This document shows positions 15,432-19,568 of a DNA stretch of 19,568 nt, piece by piece. The notes beneath the pieces are model-generated. The model did no database searches. It was not told the DNA's origin and saw only the letters and a program-made list of their open reading frames with translations. The DNA lies in NCBI GenBank assembly GCA_035543875.1, contig DATKIY010000192.1:1-19568 (forward strand). Direction: 5' to 3'. A program made the translations under genes and the position numbers. Position 1 is the first letter of the stretch, and each line of letters begins with the position of its first letter. The DNA is from DATKIY01 sp035543875 (lineage in GTDB: Bacteria > Actinomycetota > Actinomycetes > JAHEKZ01).

Positions 15432-16427
15432 CTAAAGCCACTTTCGCCGTTTGAACATCACGTAGAGAATGACGGAAACCGAAACCCACGTGATGGTGCT
15501 TGCCCAGAAACCGGAGTGGGCGGCAAATCCGGGATACGGGATGTTCTGTCCGTAGAAGCCAGTGACAGCAGTGGGAACGGCGATGATTGCCGCCCATGCA
15601 GCTAGCTGCCGCGTCACGGTGTTGAGCGTGTGGTCAAACAACGCGAGTCGCGTCTCATAGATCGTGGTGATGAGGTCACGTAGACCCTCGATGGTGTCGT
15701 TGATGCGAAGAGTGTGGTCGTAGAGGTCTTGGTAGTAGGGCAGCAACTGCGGGTCGATATGCGGGCCGTCTTCGTCATCGCGGCGCATGGCTGCGCTGAT
15801 GAGTTCGCGCATCGGCTGCGTGACCCGACGGAGCCGGACCAGGGACTTACGGGTGGCAAAGCTGCGAAGTTGCACCTCACGCGGGTCGGCGTTCGCGTCG
15901 CCGGCGAAGAGGTCGTCCTCCATCGAATCGACGGCATCGGCGAGCCCGTCGACAGTGTCCAAGTGCGAGTCGATGATGAGGTCGAGCGCTCCGTAGAGCA
16001 AGGCAGGTACGCCAAACTTCAGGACACCTGGGTTCTCCCGCCAACGACCGACCAGCTCGCTCATGTCGTACGCCTGCGCCCGGTCAACCGACACGATTCC
16101 GCGCTTTCCGACGAACAGCGGGACCTCTCGAAGTTCAAGCTGGTTGTTCTCGACGATGCACGAGCGAAACAGGTAGAGGAAAAGGTGGCCGGGGAACCGG
16201 TCTAGCTTTGACCGCTGCGCGGCTTCGATCAGACCCCTTGCTGCCTTCAGGGCGTCCTCGACTGCTTGCGGGTGATAGTCGAGCTTCTCTGCCAGCGGTT
16301 CAAACTCCTCAGGGGTGACATCCAGCCAGGCCGTGTCGCGGTCATTGGTTAAGACGGCGACGGCTTCGTCCAAAGTTGCCGAGACGATTTCGTCGCTGCC
16401 TTCACGCAATATCCACGCCGTTGCCAC
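15432..16427 (-). CDS. corA: CorA-family divalent metal transporter with GQN in place of GMN
   Basis: A protein of about 331 residues. The large cytoplasmic N-terminal domain (1-270) contains FLYLFRS and the long helix region LYDHTLRINDTIEGLRDLITTIYETR. Two C-terminal membrane helices follow at about 272-291 and 307-324, then a basic tail KRRKWL. CorA proteins form pentameric Mg2+/Co2+ channels whose selectivity loop is YGMN; here it reads FYGQNIPYPG (292-295 is YGQN). I recall YGQN-type relatives in other actinobacteria, so this looks like a subfamily rather than a defect. I chose GTG at 16427, where TACGGT (16434-16439) stands exactly six bases before it. The longer ATG frame to 16520 would abut the divergent tRNA and leave no promoter space. 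Confidence 0.85.
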   Translation of the reverse strand: MATAWILREGSDEIVSATLDEAVAVLTNDRDTAWLDVTPEEFEPLAEKLDYHPQAVEDALKAARGLIEAAQRSKLDRFPGHLFLYLFRSCIVENNQLELREVPLFVGKRGIVSVDRAQAYDMSELVGRWRENPGVLKFGVPALLYGALDLIIDSHLDTVDGLADAVDSMEDDLFAGDANADPREVQLRSFATRKSLVRLRRVTQPMRELISAAMRRDDEDGPHIDPQLLPYYQDLYDHTLRINDTIEGLRDLITTIYETRLALFDHTLNTVTRQLAAWAAIIAVPTAVTGFYGQNIPYPGFAAHSGFWASTITWVSVSVILYVMFKRRKWL

Positions 16428-16433
16428 ACCCAG

Positions 16434-16439
16434 ACCGTA
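16434..16439 (-). promoter_or_regulatory. Probable -10 box TACGGT for leaderless corA
   Basis: On the minus strand TACGGT is followed by six bases (CTGGGT) and GTG at 16427. The same spacing is seen before three other starts in the window, which supports this start over the longer frame. Confidence 0.5.
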
Positions 16440-16450
16440 GAGCCCAACGA

Positions 16451-16472
16451 CGCCAAAGCGGGGTCTTTGGCG
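16451..16472. repeat. Perfect 8-base-pair inverted repeat between corA and tRNA-Ser(GCU)
   Basis: CGCCAAAG (16451-16458) and CTTTGGCG (16465-16472) are perfect inverted copies around six bases (CGGGGT). The right arm includes a possible -35 (TTGGCG) for the tRNA gene and the repeat lies just upstream of the corA -10 box, so it could be an operator. It lacks a T-run on either side, so a terminator is less likely. Confidence 0.5.
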
Positions 16473-16496
16473 CGCTGTTGGGTGGGCCGGTACCCT
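16467..16496 (+). promoter_or_regulatory. Probable promoter of tRNA-Ser(GCU)
   Basis: TTGGCG (16467-16472) and TACCCT (16491-16496) are separated by 18 bases. Transcription would start near 16503, about 18 bases before the mature tRNA. Confidence 0.4.
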
Positions 16497-16520
16497 TTCG
16501 TGGCGGTCGCAGGACCGCAT

Positions 16521-16611
16521 GGAGGCGTCGCCTAGTCCGGTCGATGGCGCCCGCCTGCTAAGCGGGTTGGGGTTTTAAAGCCCCTCGAGGGTTCAAATCC
16601 CTCCGCCTCCG
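16521..16611 (+). tRNA. tRNA-Ser(GCU)
   Basis: A 91-base class II cloverleaf. The acceptor arm GGAGGCG pairs with CGCCTCC, followed by discriminator G. The anticodon arm is CCCGC-CTGCTAA-GCGGG with anticodon GCT (16557-16559), reading AGC/AGU. The long variable arm has GGGG/CCCC pairing, and the T arm is GAGGG-TTCAAAT-CCCTC. No CCA is encoded. Confidence 0.95.
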
Positions 16612-16634
16612 CGCATCGACTCCCGCCACTTTTC

Positions 16635-16676
16635 GGGGGGAACGTCACGTTCACCCCCTTCTATCGGGGTCAACGT
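16635..16676 (+). terminator. Three mutually complementary segments behind tRNA-Ser(GCU): terminator or attenuator
   Basis: Segment 1 (GGGGGGAACGT, 16635-16645) pairs with segment 2 (ACGTTCACCCCC, 16647-16658) with one bulge. Segment 2 can instead pair with segment 3 (GGGGTCAACGT, 16666-16676) with one mismatch. Hairpin 1:2 is followed by TTCTAT, so it is the likelier tRNA terminator, without a full U-tract. The alternative 2:3 hairpin would exclude it and precede the amidohydrolase gene. Confidence 0.45.
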
Positions 16677-16728
16677 GGCACCCATCCAAGCTTTGATCTT
16701 TGACGGGCCGCGCGTCTCGACGGTCTGG

Positions 16729-16734
16729 CAGGCT
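16729..16734 (+). promoter_or_regulatory. Probable -10 box CAGGCT before the amidohydrolase
   Basis: CAGGCT is followed by six bases (GGACGA) and ATG at 16741. TTGACG (16700-16705) lies upstream but 23 bases away, too far for a standard -35. The surrounding bases closely resemble those before the HIT-like gene at 17868. Confidence 0.4.
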
Positions 16735-16740
16735 GGACGA

Positions 16741-17829
16741 ATGAACCAGCCTGACGTTCGCAGCCAGTTACGCAGCGACTCGCTGCCGTTAGCGGAGTGG
16801 CGCCCGAAGTCGCAGCTTCGAGTTCGGGCGAGCAAGCTCGACCAACCGCAGTTCCCAGTCGTCGACGCACACAATCACTTGGGCAGGTGGCTTGCCGACG
16901 ACGACTCGTGGCTAGTCCCCGACGTAACGGCGTTAATCGAACTGATGGATGCGGCCGGGGTGGCAACCATGGTGAATCTGGATGGCCGCTGGGGAGATGC
17001 ACTCGCCGCGAACTTGGCTCGTTACGACCAGGCGCACGACGGTCGGTTCGCCACCTTCTGCCACGTCGACTGGAGTCACTTAGCCGACGACGACGGGGCC
17101 GCCGCAGCAGTTGAACGAATGCAAAAGCAGTTGACGGCGTCCGCCGCTGTTGGAGCCTGCGGTGTCAAGATCTGGAAGGACCTCGGACTTTCGATCCGAG
17201 ATGCTTCTGGCGCGTTGGTCATGCCCGACGACAAGCGCGTCATCGAAGTGGTTCGCACAGCTGGCGAACTCGGTCTTCCGATCCTTATCCATACGGCCGA
17301 CCCGGTGGCCTTCTTCGAACCGCTGGACGAAACCAACGAACGTCTGGATGAACTCACCGAGCAGCCGGACTGGTGGTTCGGTGGCCCTGAACATCCAAGC
17401 TTCGCTCAGTTGATAGGTGCGCTAGGCAAGCTCGTCGCCTCCTGTCCGCAGACGACGTTCGTTGGTGCGCACGTCGGCTGCTGGTCAGAAGATCTCCACG
17501 GTGTGGGCGAGATGCTCTCGAGCCTTCCTAACTGGAACGTCGACTTGGGCGGACGCCTCGCCGAGATAGGGCGGCAACCGCGCGCATTTGCTGAACTAGT
17601 TGGGCACTTTCCGGATCGAGTGCTGTTTGGAACCGACGCCTTTCCGCCGTCGGTCGAGGATTACCAGCGCTACTACCGGTTTCTTGAAACGCGCGACGAG
17701 AGCTTTCCGTACAGTGACGACGCAATTCCGCCTCAAGGGCGGTGGGAGATCTATGGGTGTGCGCTCGAGCCGCATCTCCTACAGGCGGTGTACGCAGACA
17801 ATGCCCGACGCGTATTCAAGCTCGGGTAG
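16741..17829 (+). CDS. Amidohydrolase-family (amidohydrolase_2) metal-dependent hydrolase
   Basis: A 362-residue TIM-barrel protein. Metal-site and active-site motifs appear in the expected order: VVDAHNHLG (His44, His46) at the first strand, GVKIWKDLG (Lys143), LPILIHTADP (His184), TTFVGAHVG (His244) and VLFGTDAFPPS (Asp299). This is the pattern of the amidohydrolase_2 group, which includes gamma-resorcylate and ACMSD-type decarboxylases and lactone hydrolases; the substrate cannot be read from the sequence. The frame is open to 16675, but the ATG at 16741 is favoured because the CAGGCT box sits six bases before it, and 22 more residues would reach into the stem-loop region. The HIT-like gene follows 38 bases downstream. 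Confidence 0.82.
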   Translation: MNQPDVRSQLRSDSLPLAEWRPKSQLRVRASKLDQPQFPVVDAHNHLGRWLADDDSWLVPDVTALIELMDAAGVATMVNLDGRWGDALAANLARYDQAHDGRFATFCHVDWSHLADDDGAAAAVERMQKQLTASAAVGACGVKIWKDLGLSIRDASGALVMPDDKRVIEVVRTAGELGLPILIHTADPVAFFEPLDETNERLDELTEQPDWWFGGPEHPSFAQLIGALGKLVASCPQTTFVGAHVGCWSEDLHGVGEMLSSLPNWNVDLGGRLAEIGRQPRAFAELVGHFPDRVLFGTDAFPPSVEDYQRYYRFLETRDESFPYSDDAIPPQGRWEIYGCALEPHLLQAVYADNARRVFKLG

Positions 17830-17855
17830 GCGGCGGAACCGACGGGATCGTCTGG

Positions 17856-17861
17856 CACGCT
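17856..17861 (+). promoter_or_regulatory. Probable -10 box CACGCT before the HIT-like gene
   Basis: CACGCT is followed by six bases (GGCCGC) and ATG at 17868. The context TCTGGCACGCTGG almost repeats TCTGGCAGGCTGG before the amidohydrolase start. Confidence 0.4.
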
Positions 17862-17867
17862 GGCCGC

Positions 17868-18467
17868 ATGAGTGAACCTTCGTATGCCGAACGAATCCTG
17901 TCGGACGTTCGCGCGGCGGTTGCCGCCTCACCGGACGGTCGCCTGCCTCTACCAGACATGGCGGACTGGGACATCTTTCCGTTCGAGGGCGATCTCCAGA
18001 TCAAGGCTCTTGATGAGGTGGTTCTGCCTGAACCACCTCGCGAAGGTGAAGCTGGCGAAGTCTGCAACTCGTGCCAGCGAACAGACGATGAGTTCATTTG
18101 GACGTCCGCGAACTGGCGGTTGACGGCGATCTCGCCAGCTGGCCTTCCGGCTGCTGTCCTACTGGAACCTCGTGCGCACCACGACCTGGCAGACCTACCT
18201 CCAGAACTTGCTGAGGAAATGGGTCCGATACTCCTGCGAGTTGAGCAGGCGATCCTTTCGTTAGGTGGCATCGGCCGAGTCCACATCGACCGTTGGGGCG
18301 ACGGTGGAGCGCACCTGCACTGGTGGTTCCTCGCTCGCCCGGAGGGATTGCTCCAACTGATGGGATCGTTCTCGTCCGCCTGGCTCGACGTCCTGCCCCC
18401 CCGACCGCAAGACGAGTGGGATGCGACGATGTCTCGTGTGGCAGCAGCCATGAAAGCGAGCGATTGA
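17868..18467 (+). CDS. HIT-like superfamily protein
   Basis: A 199-residue soluble protein. The central part resembles histidine-triad nucleotide hydrolases/transferases: CNSC (66-69) at the place of the usual zinc-binding CxxC, a hydrophobic strand ending in LLEPRAHHDLADLPPEL (His104/105), and the terminal GGAHLHWWFLARP (His149, His151). A canonical HIT motif has three alternating histidines; here only HLHWW is clear, so activity may differ or be lost. About 60 residues precede the domain, more than in simple HIT proteins. The start is the ATG 38 bases after the amidohydrolase stop, behind a CACGCT box. The two genes may also be read as one unit. Nucleotide-ester hydrolysis is an inference from the family. 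Confidence 0.7.
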   Translation: MSEPSYAERILSDVRAAVAASPDGRLPLPDMADWDIFPFEGDLQIKALDEVVLPEPPREGEAGEVCNSCQRTDDEFIWTSANWRLTAISPAGLPAAVLLEPRAHHDLADLPPELAEEMGPILLRVEQAILSLGGIGRVHIDRWGDGGAHLHWWFLARPEGLLQLMGSFSSAWLDVLPPRPQDEWDATMSRVAAAMKASD

Positions 18468-18496
18468 CCGCTCACCTCGTGCTCGCGGGTAACGTT

Positions 18497-18506
18497 GAGT
18501 GCACTC
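18497..18506. repeat. Ten-base palindrome GAGTGCACTC upstream of the secreted-protein gene
   Basis: A perfect palindrome in the 92-base gap between the HIT-like gene and the next start. A TAACGT box (18490-18495) lies just before it, with TTGACC (18464-18469) 20 bases further upstream. A regulator site is possible but may be chance. Confidence 0.3.
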
Positions 18507-18559
18507 GGGGCGAAGTACCTGTGACGCTCAGGCGTCGTTTGCCCGCCCCGGAGGTCCAA

Positions 18560-19030
18560 ATGATCGGATCGTTAGTTACAAGCAAGGCCGTAGCTGTTGC
18601 CTTTGCGTTGACGGCGGTCACCGGGTCCGCCGCTGCCGCGACAGGGGTCCTGCCCGGCACCGGACGTCCTGACGCCCCAGCGGTCAGCACCGACGGTCAC
18701 GGGGATGACTTCGGGGCGAATACCTCCGAGGGCGCAGGCGACGCCGCCTCCGAACATGGGCGGGCTGTATCGCACTTGGCGACCACGACCAATCTGACGG
18801 GTCGGGAGAAAGGCGCTGCCATCTCGGCGCTGGCAAGCGGTGGAAAGAGCCAGGCTGGCGACGAGCGCGGTCAAGAACCTGGCAACGGAGGACCGCCAGA
18901 TTGGGCAGGCCAGCCCGATCATCCGAGTGGGGCATCAGACGAGCAAGCCGACGATCCTCAGGGTGATGTAGAACACGAGCACGAAGGATCGGGTGTATCA
19001 GCGGCCGATTCAGCGAATCCCAACGACTGA
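18560..19030 (+). CDS. Small secreted or membrane-anchored acidic protein, function unknown
   Basis: A 156-residue product I cannot assign. Residues 1-27 form a Sec-type signal or single membrane anchor (a lysine, a hydrophobic run AVAVAFALTAVTG, then SAAAATG as a possible cleavage site). The rest is low in hydrophobic residues and rich in Gly, Asp, Ser, Ala, Glu and His, and is probably disordered. One more ordered stretch is HLATTTNLTGREKGAAISALASGGKS (about 74-99). The ATG follows a strong GGAGGT ribosome site (18550-18555) four bases ahead, which sets the start; the open frame further upstream overlaps the HIT-like gene and is a shadow. It ends 74 bases before tRNA-Arg. Confidence 0.68.
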   Translation: MIGSLVTSKAVAVAFALTAVTGSAAAATGVLPGTGRPDAPAVSTDGHGDDFGANTSEGAGDAASEHGRAVSHLATTTNLTGREKGAAISALASGGKSQAGDERGQEPGNGGPPDWAGQPDHPSGASDEQADDPQGDVEHEHEGSGVSAADSANPND

Positions 19031-19053
19031 GCACAGCGCCTAAGCGCGACGAT

Positions 19054-19082
19054 TTCGGATGCCCGACTGGCTTGGCTACACT
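19054..19082 (+). promoter_or_regulatory. Probable promoter of tRNA-Arg(ACG)
   Basis: TTCGGA (19054-19059) and TACACT (19077-19082) are separated by 17 bases; transcription would start near 19089, about 16 bases before the mature tRNA. Confidence 0.5.
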
Positions 19083-19104
19083 TTCGGCTCGGCCGTATGG
19101 CCAA

Positions 19105-19177
19105 GCGCCCGTAGCTCAACGGATAGAGCATCTGACTACGGATCAGAAGGTTGGGAGTTCGAATCTCTCCGGGCGCG
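19105..19177 (+). tRNA. tRNA-Arg(ACG)
   Basis: A 73-base cloverleaf. The acceptor arm GCGCCCG pairs with CGGGCGC, followed by discriminator G. The anticodon arm is TCTGA-CTACGGA-TCAGA with anticodon ACG, whose A34 is normally deaminated to inosine to read CGN codons. The T arm is GGGAG-TTCGAAT-CTCTC with a G-U closing variant. No CCA is encoded. Confidence 0.95.
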
Positions 19178-19234
19178 CACTGTGATTCTGAGGCTGACCC
19201 CACGTCCGCCATCACCCGCCCATCTCCCGCCTCT

Positions 19235-19257
19235 GCGGTTCCAGCTGCAGGAGCCGC
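19235..19257. terminator. Hairpin between convergent tRNA-Arg and GNAT genes
   Basis: GCGGTTCC (19235-19242) pairs with GGAGCCGC (19250-19257), eight base pairs including one G-U, around a seven-base loop. It could end transcription from both sides, but no T-run follows. Confidence 0.4.
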
Positions 19258-19262
19258 GACTG

Positions 19263-19287
19263 CTCACACCGGGACACTCACACCGGG
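19263..19287. repeat. Eleven-base direct repeat CTCACACCGGG x2
   Basis: Copies at 19263-19273 and 19277-19287 (period 14). The right copy contains the GNAT stop codon and its last codons, so the left copy looks like a small duplication of the gene's 3' end. Confidence 0.5.
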
Positions 19288-19568
19288 TCTCGGCGCATGA
19301 ACCACATGGTGGGACCCCCGTCGGGCGCTTCCAACGCCTCAACAACTCGGAAGCCACGCGACTCGTAGAAGGGCACGTTGCGTGGGTTACCGGTGTCGAG
19401 GACGGCTGGAAGGCCGTCCCGTTGCGCGAACGCGAGACCGTGATCGATGAGCGCGGCACCCACGCCTTGACCGCGCAGCGACGGCGCAACGGCTACCGTG
19501 TCCAGATGCCATGCCGGTTCCGTGGGTTCGTGGGCTGAAACCCACTCCCAGAACCTCGTGTAGCGCTC
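19278..19568 (-). CDS. GNAT-family N-acetyltransferase, C-terminal part (cut by window edge)
   Basis: The frame is open to the right edge with no stop, so the N-terminus lies outside the window and the GTG at 19463 is not the start. The visible 96 residues include WHLDTVAVAPSLRGQGVG, in which strand beta4 leads into the acetyl-CoA pyrophosphate loop R-G-Q-G-V-G, then a helix, VLDTGNPRNVPFYESRGFRVV (the usual N-x-x-x-x-x-Y-x-x-x-GF block), and a final strand MWFMRRDPV. This is the standard GNAT core. The acceptor substrate cannot be inferred. It is convergent with tRNA-Arg, with a hairpin between them. Confidence 0.85.
   Translation of the reverse strand, partial: ERYTRFWEWVSAHEPTEPAWHLDTVAVAPSLRGQGVGAALIDHGLAFAQRDGLPAVLDTGNPRNVPFYESRGFRVVEALEAPDGGPTMWFMRRDPV

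Noticed and set aside
16428..16520. N-terminal extension of corA to the ATG at 16520
   Set aside because: It would abut the divergent tRNA, cover the inverted repeat and promoter region, and add residues that do not look like CorA.
16912..16922. TAGTCCCCGA inside the amidohydrolase gene, resembling the other DosR half-site
   Set aside because: No matching left half upstream and the site is intragenic.
18293..18559. Upstream in-frame extension of the secreted protein
   Set aside because: It overlaps the HIT-like gene in another frame, and the GGAGGT site fixes the start at 18560.

Overview
The window is GC-rich and comes from an actinobacterium (Actinomycetota). The signs are a DevR/DevS (DosR/DosS)-type dormancy pair, a fused OleBC, a TmsAB-like lipid-methylating pair, a DUF2510 membrane protein, frequent GTG starts, tRNA genes without an encoded CCA, and several start codons that sit directly behind a TAnnnT-like -10 box, as in leaderless actinobacterial genes. 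I cannot place it below phylum from the sequence.

Layout. (1) 1-2.48 kb: the C-terminal end of a DevR-like response regulator (+), a flavodoxin-like protein (+), and, convergent with them, a DevS-like GAF/GAF histidine kinase (-). (2) 2.49-2.57 kb: tRNA-Ser(UGA) (-), directly upstream of devS on the same strand. (3) 2.7-3.15 kb: a small DUF2510 membrane protein (+), overlapping the 3' end of the next operon. (4) 3.1-9.3 kb, all on the minus strand: a gamma-glutamyltransferase-like gene followed by the long-chain olefin operon oleA-oleBC-oleD, whose genes overlap by four bases. (5) 9.5-15.4 kb (+): a methyl-accepting transducer with about six membrane segments and no separate sensor domain, a 115-residue membrane protein, a ChrA chromate transporter, then a FAD-dependent reductase plus cyclopropane-synthase-like methyltransferase pair (tmsA-tmsB) predicted to make 10-methyl branched fatty acids. 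(6) 15.4-16.4 kb: a CorA-family transporter (-). (7) 16.5-19.57 kb: tRNA-Ser(GCU), an amidohydrolase, a HIT-like protein, a small secreted acidic protein, tRNA-Arg(ACG) (all +), and the C-terminal part of a GNAT acetyltransferase (-) running off the right edge.

How the genes fit together. Two lipid pathways lie about 5 kb apart. OleABCD joins two acyl-CoAs head to head into a long-chain cis-olefin. TmsAB methylates and reduces an unsaturated acyl chain into a 10-methyl branched chain. Both draw on the fatty-acid pool and both could adjust membrane properties; whether they are co-regulated is inference. The DevR/DevS pair suggests oxygen or redox sensing. I see no CRISPR array, transposase, integrase, phage gene or replication origin. 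No gene-free stretch longer than 300 bases exists; the largest gap (9274-9484) holds an array of GTTC motifs spaced 11, 11 and 10 bases apart.

I found no clearly new multi-gene system. The best leads are regulatory: the GTTC array, a palindrome filling the space before chrA, three mutually complementary segments behind tRNA-Ser(GCU), and a shared leaderless start-site architecture. A second lead is the closeness of the olefin and branched-fatty-acid genes inside a block bounded by two outward-facing tRNA-Ser genes.
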